The notes: a model not told the origin generated them from the sequence alone. A DNA stretch of 64,000 nucleotides from Maritimibacter sp. DP1N21-5 (GCF_019218295.1 NZ_JAHUZF010000004.1:434001-498000), one strand, 5' to 3'. Numbered from the stretch's first letter, positions 17,951-27,504 are shown. Program-made: numbers and translations.

Positions 17951-18397
17951 TCAGGAAATGGTCTGTGATTTCGCGCGCACGAAATCCTCGATGGATTTCG
18001 CGGGCATGGCGCCGGCCTGACGGGCGACCTCGCGGCCCTTCTGATAAAGGATCAGGGCCGGGATGCCCCGGATGTTGGCCTTCATCGAGACCTTGGGGAA
18101 ATCTTCGGTGTTGATCTTGGCGAAACGGGCGACGCCGCTCATGGACTGGGCGGCCTTCTGGAACTCGGGCGCCATCATCCGGCAGGGTCCGCACCAAGGC
18201 GCCCAATAATCCACGATCAGCGGAACGTCGTCGGTCTTCGACGCTTTCTGCAGGGTCGCCGGGTCAAGCTCGCGGACCTTGCCGTCCATGAGCCGCGCGC
18301 CACAGGTGCCGCATTTGGGCCCCGCGCCTAGCTTGTCAGAGGGCGCACGGTTCACGGCGCCGCACTCCAGACAGGTGATTTTCAGGGACTGGGACAT
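17951..18397 (-). CDS. trxC: Thioredoxin 2-type protein with N-terminal zinc finger
   Basis: 148 residues from the ATG at 18397 ([13 protein letters not shown]). An N-terminal zinc ribbon (Cys9, Cys12, Cys29, Cys32) precedes a thioredoxin fold with the active site WCGPC at 68-72 and the cis-Pro in RGIPALILY. TrxC is a cytosolic disulfide reductase, often linked to oxidative stress; the zinc module tunes its redox potential. Divergent from a small gene at 18469. A frame extension to 18457 lacks the family pattern. Confidence 0.92.
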   Translation of the reverse strand: MSQSLKITCLECGAVNRAPSDKLGAGPKCGTCGARLMDGKVRELDPATLQKASKTDDVPLIVDYWAPWCGPCRMMAPEFQKAAQSMSGVARFAKINTEDFPKVSMKANIRGIPALILYQKGREVARQAGAMPAKSIEDFVRAKSQTIS

Positions 18398-18468
18398 GTC
18401 GGGCCTCTGGAAACATTCATTATGATGCATATGTGGGAAGGCGAAGGCAGCGTTCAAGGGTGGTCGGG

Positions 18469-18654
18469 ATGAAAGATATGCGAAACTGGCAAGACCTCAC
18501 AGAGGAAGAGCGCACCGCGCTTCAGGTCGCCTATCAGCCGGCCTTGGACAGCCAGCCCTCGACCTGCGATTTCGACTTGAAGGTGGCCCGTTTCGCCGAC
18601 TGGCTCGCCCGACACAATATCGCCTTCACCAGAGAGGACATTTCCCGTAAGTAG
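18469..18654 (+). CDS. Small conserved-looking protein, unknown function
   Basis: 61 residues from the ATG at 18469. It is acidic at the N-terminus (WQDLTEEERTALQ) and ends with helical, basic sequence (ADWLARHNIAFTREDISRK). No membrane segment or known motif. It is divergent from trxC by 71 nt and upstream of the flavoprotein pair. Codon pattern and clean stop fit a real gene, but it is supported only by composition and position. Confidence 0.55.
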   Translation: MKDMRNWQDLTEEERTALQVAYQPALDSQPSTCDFDLKVARFADWLARHNIAFTREDISRK

Positions 18655-18715
18655 CCTTGGACCCGGCGGGGTCGCGGGCCTGATAACGCGGGCCGAAGAC
18701 ACGGGAAGAACGAGC

Positions 18716-19909
18716 ATGAGCGAGACCACGTCCTTCGATCTGGTCGTGCTGGGCGCGGGCCCGGCGGGGTCGGCGGCGGCGAAACGGGCCCGGACCCTTG
18801 GCCTGTCCGTCCTGATGATCGACAAGGCGATCTTTCCGCGCCCCAAACTTTGCGGGGCAGGGATCACGCCACGTTCGCAAAAGGCGCTCGTGGACATTTT
18901 CGGCGCGAATGTGCCCAACGCCTACCACATCGCATCCCGCAAGATGGGCTTTCGCTGGGATGGCGAGGATCTCGCCGCCTTCGAGGGGCCCTACGATTTC
19001 ATCTATACCTACCGCACGGATTTCGACCACTGGCTCCTGCGTGAGGCCGAAGCCGCGGGTGCCGAGGTGCGTCAGGGAACCCGGGTCGAGACCATCCTCG
19101 ATCAGGACGACACCCTGGTCCTCGCCGATGGGACGCGCGTCACCTACAAGGTGCTGGTGGGGGCCGACGGGGTCGCCTCGCCGCTGGCCAAGCACCTGTT
19201 CGGCAAGGCCTTCGACACGGACACCATCGGCTTCGCCTATGAAACCGAAGTCCCCGCGCCCTGTTCCGATCAGGCGGAGATGACCATTGATTTCGGCGTG
19301 GTGCGCTGGGGATACGGCTGGAATTTCCCCAAATCGAGAAGCCGCACGATCGGCGTCGTGTCGATCCGGGGCGTCGATCAGGATCTGCGCGCGGCGATGG
19401 ACGGCTATCTCCGCAACGAAGGCTTCGATCCGTCCAGCGTGACGATCAAAGGCGCGCATATCCCCTTCGGTGACTACCGCGAAACGCCGGGACGGGGGAA
19501 CGTTCTGCTCGTCGGCGATGCGGCGGGGTTCGTCGATGCGATCACCGGCGAGGGCATCGCTCTCGCGCTCGAAAGCGGCGCCCATGCCGCCGAAGCCGCG
19601 GCGCAGGTCATCGCCGAGGGGCGGCCGCAACGCGCCGACCGTGCCTATTATCCCAAGGTCAAACACATTCAGGCCGACCTCGAGAAGGTCAAGAAGATGC
19701 GCGCCATCGCCTATGGATCGGCCACGCGTGGCATGTTCAAGGAAAAGCTCCGCACCTCGACCCGCCTGCGCGAGGCGCTGTTCGAGGTGGTTTCGGGCCA
19801 GTCCTCCTATGCCGACATCGAGAAGCGCATGGCGAAACATGCCATGGTCAAGATGGTGTCGAAACTGGGAAGCTGGCCGCAGGCACTGTCCAGAAAGGTG
19901 CGGGGATGA
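18716..19909 (+). CDS. Geranylgeranyl-reductase-family FAD flavoprotein (copy 1)
   Basis: 397 residues. The N-terminal FAD-binding motif is LGAGPAGSAAAKRA, the second FAD motif is LLVGDAAGFVDAITGEGIA, and a middle KLCGAGITPRS motif matches the GGR family (TIGR02032-like). Family members saturate isoprenoid chains (bacteriochlorophyll side chains, archaeal lipids, quinones) or act as monooxygenases. No photosynthesis genes are near, so the substrate is open. It overlaps the next, homologous gene by 4 nt (ATGA), so the pair is co-translated. Confidence 0.78.
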   Translation: MSETTSFDLVVLGAGPAGSAAAKRARTLGLSVLMIDKAIFPRPKLCGAGITPRSQKALVDIFGANVPNAYHIASRKMGFRWDGEDLAAFEGPYDFIYTYRTDFDHWLLREAEAAGAEVRQGTRVETILDQDDTLVLADGTRVTYKVLVGADGVASPLAKHLFGKAFDTDTIGFAYETEVPAPCSDQAEMTIDFGVVRWGYGWNFPKSRSRTIGVVSIRGVDQDLRAAMDGYLRNEGFDPSSVTIKGAHIPFGDYRETPGRGNVLLVGDAAGFVDAITGEGIALALESGAHAAEAAAQVIAEGRPQRADRAYYPKVKHIQADLEKVKKMRAIAYGSATRGMFKEKLRTSTRLREALFEVVSGQSSYADIEKRMAKHAMVKMVSKLGSWPQALSRKVRG

Positions 19910-21087
19910 GCGACGATTTCGACGTCATCGTGATGGGAGCGGGTCCGGCGGGGTCCGCCGCCGCGAAACGGGCCGCCGACCTCGGGCTCACTGTGGCGCT
20001 CATTGATCGGTCAGTGTTTCCCCGGCACAAGCTCTGCGGCGCCCTGGTCAGCCCGCGCGCCCACACGGCGATTGCCGATGTGCATGGGACGAAACTCCCT
20101 GACGACATGTATCTCGCCTCCCGCAAGGTCGCCTTCAAATGGAACGGCGAGACCCTGCGAGAGATCGAGGCGCCCTATGACCTGACCTATACGATGCGGA
20201 CGGACTTCGATCATTGGCTGCAGCGCTCGGCGCTCCGGGCCGGGGCCGTCAACATGGAGGGAACGCGGGTCGCGGAGATCCTCGACAAGGAAAACGCCCT
20301 CCTGCTCGAAGATGGCCGGCGGCTCACCTACGGCGTGTTTATCGGAGCGGATGGCGCGGCGTCACCGGTGGCCAAGCACCTCTTTGGCCAAGCCTTCGAC
20401 AACGACAAGATCGCCTTCGCGTTCGAGACCGAGGTCGACGATCCCTGCGCGCCCGATGCGCTCATGTCCATCGACTTTCGCATCGTGCGCTGGGGCTATG
20501 GCTGGAACTTCCCGAAACGGGCGACCCGGACCATCGGGCTGGGCGGGATCAAGTCTGTGGATCAGGACCTCAAGACCCTGATGAACCGGTATCTCGTGAA
20601 CGAGGGCGTCGATCCCACGTCGGTCAAGATCAAGGGCGCCCATCTGCCCGGCGGCGACTACAAGGTGAAACCGGGGCGCGGCAACGTGCTCCTTGCTGGC
20701 GATGCTGCGGGCTTCGTCGATGCGATCACCGGCGAAGGCATCGCGCTTGCCATCGAAAGCGGTGCTCTGGCGGCCGAGGCTGCCGCAGAAGCGATCCGCG
20801 CGGGCCATCCGGCAAGAGCCGACCGCACCTATTTCGCCAAGGTCAAACCGATTCAGTCCGAACTCGACAAGGTCCGGCGCATCCGGGGCATCGTCTATGC
20901 CGAAGCCTTCGAGACGCATTTCAAGAGCCGTCTCACCGAAAGCCAATGGGTTGCCTCGTCCTTCTTCGACGTGCTCGCGGGCAAGACGACCTATGCCGAG
21001 GTCGAGAAACGCTTCGCGCAGAAGGCCTTCGCCTCCGCGATCAAGGGCATCACCGCCTGGCCCGCGAAACTCCGCCGGCGGGCCTGA
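19906..21087 (+). CDS. Geranylgeranyl-reductase-family FAD flavoprotein (copy 2)
   Basis: 393 residues, clearly paralogous to the preceding gene throughout: MGAGPAGSAAAKRAADLGL, KLCGALVSPR, the RTDFDHWL region, IVRWGYGWNFPK and GDAAGFVDAITGEGIA all recur. The KLCGAG of copy 1 is KLCGAL here, and the C-terminal helices differ most, suggesting different substrates or a heterodimer. It starts inside the stop of copy 1. Same family uncertainty as copy 1. Confidence 0.78.
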   Translation: MSDDFDVIVMGAGPAGSAAAKRAADLGLTVALIDRSVFPRHKLCGALVSPRAHTAIADVHGTKLPDDMYLASRKVAFKWNGETLREIEAPYDLTYTMRTDFDHWLQRSALRAGAVNMEGTRVAEILDKENALLLEDGRRLTYGVFIGADGAASPVAKHLFGQAFDNDKIAFAFETEVDDPCAPDALMSIDFRIVRWGYGWNFPKRATRTIGLGGIKSVDQDLKTLMNRYLVNEGVDPTSVKIKGAHLPGGDYKVKPGRGNVLLAGDAAGFVDAITGEGIALAIESGALAAEAAAEAIRAGHPARADRTYFAKVKPIQSELDKVRRIRGIVYAEAFETHFKSRLTESQWVASSFFDVLAGKTTYAEVEKRFAQKAFASAIKGITAWPAKLRRRA

Positions 21088-21133
21088 ACCCTCTGCGACC
21101 CACCACAGACCCCGCGCGCCTCTTCACTGCTTC

Positions 21134-21202
21134 AAAAATACCTCGGGGGTGTGGGGGCAGAGCCCCCCCCGGATCGGATGCCGCGCAAGCGGCATTCGAT
21201 CC
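21134..21202. repeat. REP-like intergenic palindrome between convergent genes
   Basis: A GGGGGC/GCCCCC hairpin (about 21154-21168) is followed by a near-perfect 14-bp stem, GGATCGGATGCCGC (21171-21184) with GCGGCATTCGATCC (21189-21202), closed by a GCAA tetraloop with one G-U pair. The leading sequence TTCAAAAATACCTCGGGGG resembles dispersed intergenic repeats I associate with Rhodobacteraceae. It may also serve as a bidirectional terminator. Confidence 0.5.
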
Positions 21203-21211
21203 CCGCAAATC

Positions 21212-24058
21212 CTACTCCGCCGCCTCTGCGTAATCCTCGAGCGGCGGGCAGATGCAAACGAGGTTCCGGTCGCCATAAGCGTTGTCCACCCGGTTCACGG
21301 GCGGCCAGTATTTGTCGACCCGGAACGCCCCCGGGGGGAAGCATCCCTCTTCGCGGGAATAGGGCCGGTCCCAGGCGCCCACGAGATCCTCGACGGTATG
21401 GGGCGCGTGTTTGAGCGGGTTCGACTCCCTGTCCGACCGGCCCTCCTCGATCGCGCGGATTTCGTTGCGGATGGCGAGCATGGCGTCGCAGAACCGGTCG
21501 AGCTCGGCCTTGGTCTCGGACTCGGTCGGCTCGATCATGAGTGTGCCCGCCACGGGCCAGGACATTGTCGGCGCGTGGAAGCCGCAATCGACCAGCCGCT
21601 TGGCGATGTCATCCACGGTCACCCCGGCGCTCTCGGCGAAGGGACGTGTGTCGAGGATACATTCATGCGCGACCCGGCCGGTTGGCCCCTTGTAGAGCAC
21701 GTCATAGGCCCCGCGCAGGCGCGCGGCGATGTAGTTGGCGTTGAGGATCGCGACCTTCGTGGCCTGTGTCAGCCCCGCGCCACCCATCATCAGGATATAG
21801 CCCCAGGAGATCGGCAGGATGGAAGCCGATCCATAGGGCGCCGCACTGACCGCGCCCGTGCCGCCGGTGAGCGGATCGCCCGGCAGATGGGGTGCCAAAT
21901 GCGCCTTCACGCCGATCGGGCCCATGCCCGGTCCGCCGCCCCCATGCGGGATGGCAAAAGTCTTGTGCAGGTTGAGGTGGCTCACGTCGCCGCCCAGATC
22001 GCCCAGTTTCACGAGCCCGACCAGTGCATTGAGGTTCGCCCCGTCGATATAGACCTGGCCGCCGTGATCGTGGGTGATCTTGCACACCTGGCGCACGGTT
22101 TCCTCGAAGACGCCGTGGGTCGAGGGATAGGTGATCATCGTGGCGGCCAGCCGGTTGCCAGCGGCTTCCGCCTTGGCCCGGAAGTCGTCCAGATCGATGT
22201 CGCCGTTCGCCGCCGATTTCACGACGATCACATCCATCCCGACCATGTGCGCAGACGCCGGATTGGTGCCATGGGCGCTCATCGGAATGAGGCAGATGTT
22301 GCGCGCGCCTTCCCCGTTCGCGGCGTGATAGGCCGCGATGGTCAGGAGACCGGCATATTCCCCCTGCGCGCCGGAATTGGGCTGCATCGACATGGCGTCA
22401 TAGCCGGTGATCGCGCAGAGCTTGGCTTTCAGGTCCTCGATCAGCGCGCGGTAGCCTTTGGCCTGGGCGGCGGGTGCACAGGGATGCATGAAGGCAAACT
22501 CGCGCCAGGAGATCGGCATCATCTCGGCTGCCGCATTCAGTTTCATGGTGCAGGAGCCGAGCGGGATCATCGCGCGGTCGAGCGCGAGGTCGCGGTCGGC
22601 GAGACGGCGCATGTATCGCATCATCTCGGTTTCCGCGCGGTTCATGTGGAAGACCGGATGGGTCAGGTAATCGCTCTCCCGCGCGAGGTCCTCGGGAAGC
22701 CGGTGGCCCTCGGTGGCAGGCGCGTCGCCGGCATCGACGCCGAACGCGCGCCAGACAGCGACGAGCGTCTCGTCGCGGGTGGCCTCGTCCATGGTGATGC
22801 CGACCTTGGTCTTGCCCACCGGGCGCAGGTTCACGCCCTGCTGGCGGGCGGCATGGATCACGCCTTTCTGGAGCAGTCCGACGTCGACGGTGATCGTGTC
22901 GAAGAAGGCCTTGGGTTCGACCTCGAACCCGGCCGCTTCCAGACGCTCGGCCATGCGCAGGGTCTTCAGGTGGACGCGCTGCGCAATGGCCTTCAGCCCC
23001 TCCGGCCCGTGGAAGACCGCATAGAAGCTCGCCATCACGGCGAGAAGCGCTTGCGCGGTGCAGACGTTCGACGTGGCCTTCTCGCGCCGGATATGCTGTT
23101 CGCGGGTCTGGAGCGACAGGCGATAGGCCTTGTTACCCCGCGCGTCGATCGACACCCCGACGATCCGCCCCGGCATCTGCCGCTTGAAGGCGTCGCGGGT
23201 CGCCATGTAGGCGGCATGCGGTCCGCCGTATCCCATCGGGACGCCGAAGCGCTGGGTCGTGCCCACCGCGATGTCCGCGCCCATCGCGCCCGGTTCCTTT
23301 AGAAGCGTCAGGGCAAGGGGGTCGGCCGACACGATTCCGATGGCATTCGCGTCGTGGAGCGCGTCCATCAGGGGTGTAAGGTCGAGCAGGTGCCCGTGGG
23401 TGCCGGGATACTGGAAGATCGCCCCGAAGACCGCGCCGGGGTCGAGCGCATCGGGATCACCGACGATCACCTCGATCCCGAGCGGCGCGGCGCGGGTCTT
23501 CATCACGGCGATGTTCTGCGGATGACAGCCCTGATCGACGAAGAACCCCCGCGCCTTGGACTTCGCCACGCGTTCGGCCATGACCATGGCTTCTGCACAG
23601 GCGGTCGCTTCGTCCAGAAGCGACGCATTGGCGACGTCGAGCCCGGTCAGGTCGGAAATCATCGTCTGGTAGTTCAGAAGCGCTTCCAGCCGGCCTTGCG
23701 AAATCTCGGGCTGGTAGGGGGTATAGGCGGTATACCACGCCGGGTTTTCGAGGATGTTGCGCTGGATCGCGGGCGGGGTGACGGTGCCGTGATAGCCTTG
23801 GCCCAGGAGGCTCGTCAGCACGTGGTTCTGGTCGGCCACGCTGCGCATCCGGTGCAGCATGTCGCGCTCGGACAGGGGCGCGCCGAAGTCGAGGGGCGTG
23901 TCCTGCCGCAGGCTCTTTGGGATCGTCTCGTCAATCAGGGCGTCGAGGCTCTCGACACCGATCACCTTCAGCATGTCTTCCATCTCGGCGGGCGAGGGGC
24001 CTATGTGGCGGCGGTTGGCGAAGTCGTAGGGGTCATAGCCGGTCAGCGCGAAGGTCAT
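21212..24058 (-). CDS. gcvP: Glycine dehydrogenase (decarboxylating), P protein
   Basis: A 948-residue PLP enzyme that decarboxylates glycine and passes the aminomethyl group to lipoyl-GcvH. The fused single-chain form is present. PLP-binding Lys699 lies in [20 protein letters not shown], and the N-terminal RHIGPS motif is intact. ATG 24058 is chosen because it gives the usual family N-terminus; the open frame upstream overlaps the VOC gene. Last gene of the gcvT-gcvH-SRPBCC-VOC-gcvP operon, 11 nt after the VOC gene. Confidence 0.96.
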   Translation of the reverse strand: MTFALTGYDPYDFANRRHIGPSPAEMEDMLKVIGVESLDALIDETIPKSLRQDTPLDFGAPLSERDMLHRMRSVADQNHVLTSLLGQGYHGTVTPPAIQRNILENPAWYTAYTPYQPEISQGRLEALLNYQTMISDLTGLDVANASLLDEATACAEAMVMAERVAKSKARGFFVDQGCHPQNIAVMKTRAAPLGIEVIVGDPDALDPGAVFGAIFQYPGTHGHLLDLTPLMDALHDANAIGIVSADPLALTLLKEPGAMGADIAVGTTQRFGVPMGYGGPHAAYMATRDAFKRQMPGRIVGVSIDARGNKAYRLSLQTREQHIRREKATSNVCTAQALLAVMASFYAVFHGPEGLKAIAQRVHLKTLRMAERLEAAGFEVEPKAFFDTITVDVGLLQKGVIHAARQQGVNLRPVGKTKVGITMDEATRDETLVAVWRAFGVDAGDAPATEGHRLPEDLARESDYLTHPVFHMNRAETEMMRYMRRLADRDLALDRAMIPLGSCTMKLNAAAEMMPISWREFAFMHPCAPAAQAKGYRALIEDLKAKLCAITGYDAMSMQPNSGAQGEYAGLLTIAAYHAANGEGARNICLIPMSAHGTNPASAHMVGMDVIVVKSAANGDIDLDDFRAKAEAAGNRLAATMITYPSTHGVFEETVRQVCKITHDHGGQVYIDGANLNALVGLVKLGDLGGDVSHLNLHKTFAIPHGGGGPGMGPIGVKAHLAPHLPGDPLTGGTGAVSAAPYGSASILPISWGYILMMGGAGLTQATKVAILNANYIAARLRGAYDVLYKGPTGRVAHECILDTRPFAESAGVTVDDIAKRLVDCGFHAPTMSWPVAGTLMIEPTESETKAELDRFCDAMLAIRNEIRAIEEGRSDRESNPLKHAPHTVEDLVGAWDRPYSREEGCFPPGAFRVDKYWPPVNRVDNAYGDRNLVCICPPLEDYAEAAE

Positions 24059-24069
24059 GTCGTAATCCG

Positions 24070-24423
24070 TCAAGAGATATGGGTGACCACGTTCACGAGG
24101 TTTCCCTCCGGGTCGGAAAAGTAGAAGCGGCGGATACCCCAAGGTTCGTCCACCGGACCGTAGTCCGGCGCGTGGCCGAGGCGGTTCAGCCGGGCGAGCG
24201 TGTCGTCGAAGTTGTCGACCTCGATGGAGACCACGGGCAGCGGTGTGCCCGATCCGCCTTCGGAGGCCGTGTGGAGTTCGAGCTGATGCGTGGTTTCGTT
24301 CTGGAGAAACGCGATCCAGCCCATATCCATCGGAACGGTGAGGTCGAAGACCTCGGCATAGAAACGGGCCAGCGCCGCCGGATTCGAGGCGCGCAGGTTC
24401 GGGACGATGCGTTTGACGGTCAT
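24070..24423 (-). CDS. VOC/glyoxalase-fold protein inside the glycine cleavage operon
   Basis: 117 residues from the ATG at 24423, overlapping the upstream SRPBCC stop by 4 nt. It has the glyoxalase/bleomycin-resistance (VOC) fold: RFYAEVFDL, a THQLELH strand with metal-type His and Glu, and a C-terminal [15 protein letters not shown]. This layout is common to metal-dependent dioxygenases, lyases and resistance proteins, and substrate cannot be predicted. It is embedded between gcvH and gcvP and so should be under glycine-riboswitch control. Confidence 0.82.
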   Translation of the reverse strand: MTVKRIVPNLRASNPAALARFYAEVFDLTVPMDMGWIAFLQNETTHQLELHTASEGGSGTPLPVVSIEVDNFDDTLARLNRLGHAPDYGPVDEPWGIRRFYFSDPEGNLVNVVTHIS

Positions 24424-24884
24424 GTCTCGACCTCCCGCGCGAGGTTGTCGAGCGAGGAGGTCAGACCTTCGAGGTGGCTCTCGGCGCTGATGCCTTCGGG
24501 AACATGCGTGGCCGTTATCGTCACCCGCGTGCCGCCCTCGACCGGCGTCATGTCCCAGGTCATCCGCATGGTGCCCGAGAAGGCCGGGTCGTCCGAGACG
24601 AAGTCCACGTCCTGCACAAGCTGCGATAACGGGGCGAGCGTCACAAAACGGCCGTTCACCTCGTCGGTGGTCGCGTCCGTCTTGCCCTGTCCACCTGTTG
24701 TTTCGGCAAAGGTCAGTCGCAGGTGATAGTCGCCCCCAGGCACGGGATTGAGGGCCAGAACCTCCATCGTCGCTCCTTCGGGCGGCAACCACCGGGCAAG
24801 CCGTACCGGGTCCACCTGCGCCTGCCAGATCGCCTCTGGCGTCGCGCGGATCACGCGCGACGCCGTATCGGTCCGATCCGTCAA
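24420..24884 (-). CDS. SRPBCC (AHSA1-type) domain protein
   Basis: 154 residues starting with TTG at 24884, whose TTGA overlaps the gcvH stop; no better start exists, since the conserved domain begins at residue 8 ([16 protein letters not shown]). Typical START/Bet v1-like features follow: [25 protein letters not shown] and a C-terminal helix ([18 protein letters not shown]). AHSA1-like proteins bind hydrophobic ligands or act as co-chaperone-like factors, and function varies. It is translationally coupled on both sides within the gcv operon. Confidence 0.82.
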   Translation of the reverse strand: MTDRTDTASRVIRATPEAIWQAQVDPVRLARWLPPEGATMEVLALNPVPGGDYHLRLTFAETTGGQGKTDATTDEVNGRFVTLAPLSQLVQDVDFVSDDPAFSGTMRMTWDMTPVEGGTRVTITATHVPEGISAESHLEGLTSSLDNLAREVET

Positions 24885-25240
24885 GAGATGAACTTCTTGT
24901 ACTCGGCCTCGGTCATGTAGTCGTCGAGTTCGGACAGATCCTCGACCCGGATCTTGAAGAACCAGGCCTCGCCCTCGGGGTCCTCGTTCACCTTGCCGGG
25001 GTCATCGGTGAGCGGGTCGTTCACTTCGACGATCTCCCCATCAAGGGGTGCCAGGATGTCCGAAGCCGCCTTGACGCTTTCGATCACCACGACCTCGTCG
25101 TCCTTGGAGACTTCGCTGCCGACCTCGGGCAGTTCCACGAAAACGATATCGCCCAGTTGCTCGGCCGCATGGGCGGTGATGCCCACGGTGACGATGCCTT
25201 CGTCTTCGTCGAGCCATTCGTGTTGTTCAGTGTATTTCAT
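24881..25240 (-). CDS. gcvH: Glycine cleavage system H protein
   Basis: 119 residues, the small lipoyl carrier that shuttles the aminomethyl group between GcvP, GcvT and Lpd. The lipoylation site is Lys57 in VVVIESVKAASDI. Length and the HEWLDEDEGIVTVGIT start are standard. It follows gcvT by 17 nt and overlaps the SRPBCC gene by 4 nt. Confidence 0.96.
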   Translation of the reverse strand: MKYTEQHEWLDEDEGIVTVGITAHAAEQLGDIVFVELPEVGSEVSKDDEVVVIESVKAASDILAPLDGEIVEVNDPLTDDPGKVNEDPEGEAWFFKIRVEDLSELDDYMTEAEYKKFIS

Positions 25241-25257
25241 GTCGGGCCTCTGTCAGG

Positions 25258-26352
25258 TCAGCGTTTGTAGGTTGCGGGTCGGAAGGGGAGTGCGGTGACG
25301 GCGACGGGAAGCCGTTTGCCACGCAACTCGCCATAGAGAAGGGTTCCGGGCGCGGAATGTTCCGTCGCGACATAGCCCATCGAGATCGGCGCTTCGACCG
25401 AGGGGCCGAAGGCGCCGGATGTGATATGGCCGACCGGGGTCTGGTCGGTGTCGTTGGCGAAGAGTTCGACACCCGCCCGCATCGGGGCCCGCCCTTTCGG
25501 GGCGAGTCCGACACGTCTGCGCGCCGGGCCGTGGGACAGTTGATTGAGGATGGTATGCGCGCCGGGAAACCCGGTCCGGGCGGTGCGCCGGACTTTCTGG
25601 ATCGCCCAGCCGAGGTCGGCTTCCACGGGTGTCGTGGTCGTGTCGAGGTCCGAACCATAGAGCGGCAGACCGGCTTCGAGCCGGAGCGAATCCCGCGCGC
25701 CTAGGCCAATGGGCGCGACCGATGGATGGGCGAGGAGCGCGCGTGCGAGGACCTCGGCCCGGTCGTCGGCCACCGAGATTTCGAACCCGTCCTCACCCGC
25801 ATATCCCGACCGGCTGATCCAAAGATCCCCGAAGTCACTGTCGACCACGGCAACATCCATGAACCGCATCGTCACAACCGAAGGCGTGATTTCTGCAAGA
25901 ACATCCTCGGATTTCGGTCCTTGCAGGGCGAGCAAGGCGCGATTTGTGACAGGTTCGACCGCATCGCCCAAAGCGCGGCGCAGATGGGCGACGTCCTGTT
26001 CCGCCATGGCGGCATTCACGACGACGAACAGGTGATCGCCACGGTTCGCAATCATCAGATCGTCGAGGATGCCGCCCTCGTCATTTGTGAACAGCGCATA
26101 TCGCTGGCGGCCTTCCGGCAGGCCGATCACATCGACCGGCACGAGCGCTTCCAGCGCGGCGGGGTCGGTGCGCAGGATGATCTGACCCATGTGGCTCACG
26201 TCGAAAAGGCCAGCGTCGGCGCGGGTGTGCAGATGCTCCTTGAGCACGCCCATCGGGTATTGAACGGGCATCTCCCAGCCCGCGAAAGACACCATCTTGG
26301 CACCCAGTTCCAGATGCAGATCGTAAAGCCCCGTGCGCTTCAAGTCGCTCAT
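25258..26352 (-). CDS. gcvT: Aminomethyltransferase, T protein
   Basis: 364 residues. It transfers the C1 unit from aminomethyl-lipoyl-GcvH to tetrahydrofolate, releasing ammonia. Family hallmarks: GLYDLHLELGAKMVSFAGWE, LFDVSHMGQI, the RSGYAGEDGFEISV folate-site stretch, and ARDSLRLEAGLPLYG. First gene of the operon. The GGGAG ribosome site lies just after a hairpin at 26366-26381 that may form the riboswitch expression platform. Confidence 0.96.
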   Translation of the reverse strand: MSDLKRTGLYDLHLELGAKMVSFAGWEMPVQYPMGVLKEHLHTRADAGLFDVSHMGQIILRTDPAALEALVPVDVIGLPEGRQRYALFTNDEGGILDDLMIANRGDHLFVVVNAAMAEQDVAHLRRALGDAVEPVTNRALLALQGPKSEDVLAEITPSVVTMRFMDVAVVDSDFGDLWISRSGYAGEDGFEISVADDRAEVLARALLAHPSVAPIGLGARDSLRLEAGLPLYGSDLDTTTTPVEADLGWAIQKVRRTARTGFPGAHTILNQLSHGPARRRVGLAPKGRAPMRAGVELFANDTDQTPVGHITSGAFGPSVEAPISMGYVATEHSAPGTLLYGELRGKRLPVAVTALPFRPATYKR

Positions 26353-26365
26353 CGTGTCTCCCAGA

Positions 26366-26381
26366 CCGGGCGACGGCCCGG
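26366..26381 (-). promoter_or_regulatory. Hairpin at the riboswitch expression platform
   Basis: CCGGGC-CGTC-GCCCGG on the minus strand, immediately upstream of the GGGAG ribosome site of gcvT and downstream of the second glycine aptamer. There is no T tract, so control of translation initiation seems more likely than termination. Confidence 0.45.
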
Positions 26382-26404
26382 CATCTTCAGGCCCCGCGGC
26401 CCAC

Positions 26405-26570
26405 CGATGCCCCCTCTGTCCTGTCGCCTGAGATCGTTATCCCTTCGGCGGACGCGCGATGCGCCTCTCTCCAGAGTGTCCTCCCACGCGGTCCTTTTGC
26501 CTGAGAGGTTCCGGGGCGGTTGCTCCTTCGGCACCGGCGCGGGTCTTTCGGCGCGCCAGATTCTCCCAAC
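26405..26570 (-). promoter_or_regulatory. Tandem glycine riboswitch
   Basis: Two consecutive aptamers lie upstream of gcvT. Aptamer 1 (about 26567-26485) has GGGAGAAT, GCCGAAGGAGCAA and CTCTCAGGCAAAAGGACC. Aptamer 2 (about 26477-26409) has GGAGAGAGG, GCCGAAGGGATAA and ATCTCAGGCGACAGGAC. These are the conserved cores of the type that binds glycine and turns on glycine cleavage. It controls the whole five-gene operon. Confidence 0.93.
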
Positions 26571-26584
26571 GTGGTCGAGCGGAG

Positions 26585-26612
26585 GTTATAGGGAGGAGCG
26601 GTCTGCGCACAA
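26585..26612 (-). promoter_or_regulatory. Candidate promoter of the gcv operon
   Basis: On the minus strand, TATAAC (26590-26585) is a good -10 and TTGTGC (26612-26607) a fair -35 with a 16-nt spacer. The predicted start near 26578 lies directly before the first glycine aptamer. Confidence 0.5.
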
Positions 26613-26650
26613 GGCTTGCCAAACACGACGCTTGCGCAAACATTTCCGAC

Positions 26651-27274
26651 ATGACCCATTTGTTCGACCCAGACCGGGCCCGCCTCGCCGACGACGACCC
26701 GCCTCACGCCGGCGATCCTTATTTCTTCGGGTATGGATCCCTTGTGAACCGCAGCACCCATGACTATTCCGATGCGCATCGGGCTACCGTCACCGGCTGG
26801 CGTCGGGCGTGGCGAAAATCGCCCCGGCGGCAGCGCTGCTTCCTGACCGTGGTGCCCGACCCCGACACGACCATCGACGGGCTGATCGCGGCGGTTCCCG
26901 GCGCCGATTGGGCCGTGCTCGACGAACGCGAGGCGGCCTATGCCCGGCTCGACGCGAGCCGGTCGGTGACCCACCCCGTCGGGCGTGAGCTCGACATCGC
27001 GATCTATGCCGTGCCCGAGGACGAGGCCCATGTGCCCGGTCCGGACGACCCCGTGATCCTGTCCTACCTCGATGTCGTGGTGCAGGGGTTCCTCACGGAA
27101 TATGGTCGCGCCGGGGTCGAACGCTTCTTCGCGACGACACAAGGCTGGGATGTGCCGATCCTCGATGACCGGGCGCATCCGATCTATGCGCGTCACCGGC
27201 TGTTGGCCGATGGCGAGCGGCGGCTGGTGGACGAGATGCTGCAGGCTGTCGGCGCGCGGGTCCTGCGCGGCTGA
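26651..27274 (+). CDS. Gamma-glutamylcyclotransferase-fold protein
   Basis: 207 residues from ATG 26651. The DPYFFGYGSLVN motif near residue 25 is the glycine-rich substrate loop of the GGCT-like fold, and an acidic catalytic-type residue appears in LDEREAAYARLD. Such proteins act on gamma-glutamyl amines or peptides (GGCT, GGACT, AIG2-like), but most bacterial members are uncharacterised. Divergent from the riboswitch-controlled gcv operon; a link to glutathione turnover is only a possibility. Confidence 0.75.
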   Translation: MTHLFDPDRARLADDDPPHAGDPYFFGYGSLVNRSTHDYSDAHRATVTGWRRAWRKSPRRQRCFLTVVPDPDTTIDGLIAAVPGADWAVLDEREAAYARLDASRSVTHPVGRELDIAIYAVPEDEAHVPGPDDPVILSYLDVVVQGFLTEYGRAGVERFFATTQGWDVPILDDRAHPIYARHRLLADGERRLVDEMLQAVGARVLRG

Positions 27275-27402
27275 TCGGTCCTGTGCGGCATGGTCACATT
27301 TCGGAATCATCTCCCCGCTAGCGTGACCCTGCCCGCGATTCCCAGCCCATCCCGGCAAGCGGGCCGCGCGCCTGTCCCTATCTATCCCTGCGCGCCTGAC
27401 TT

Positions 27403-27434
27403 GCGCCCCCGGTCCATGGCCGGGGGCGCCTTTC
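27403..27434 (+). terminator. Candidate terminator before the aminotransferase gene
   Basis: A 10-bp GC stem, GCGCCCCCGG (27403-27412) with CCGGGGGCGC (27420-27429), a 7-nt loop, then CTTTC. The stem is strong but the T tract is poor. It lies between the GGCT-like gene and the aminotransferase. Confidence 0.5.
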
Positions 27435-27504
27435 GCCTCTGCTGGCGGCTGGACCTTCCGGCGGAGCGCTCCTAATGTCGCGCTCCAGACAGAAGGAGAC
27501 CGCC

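Noticed and set aside
20693..23302. An 869-codon plus-strand frame opposite gcvP
   Set aside because: It runs across the end of the second flavoprotein gene and the whole of gcvP in the opposite sense; composition is that of an antisense frame.
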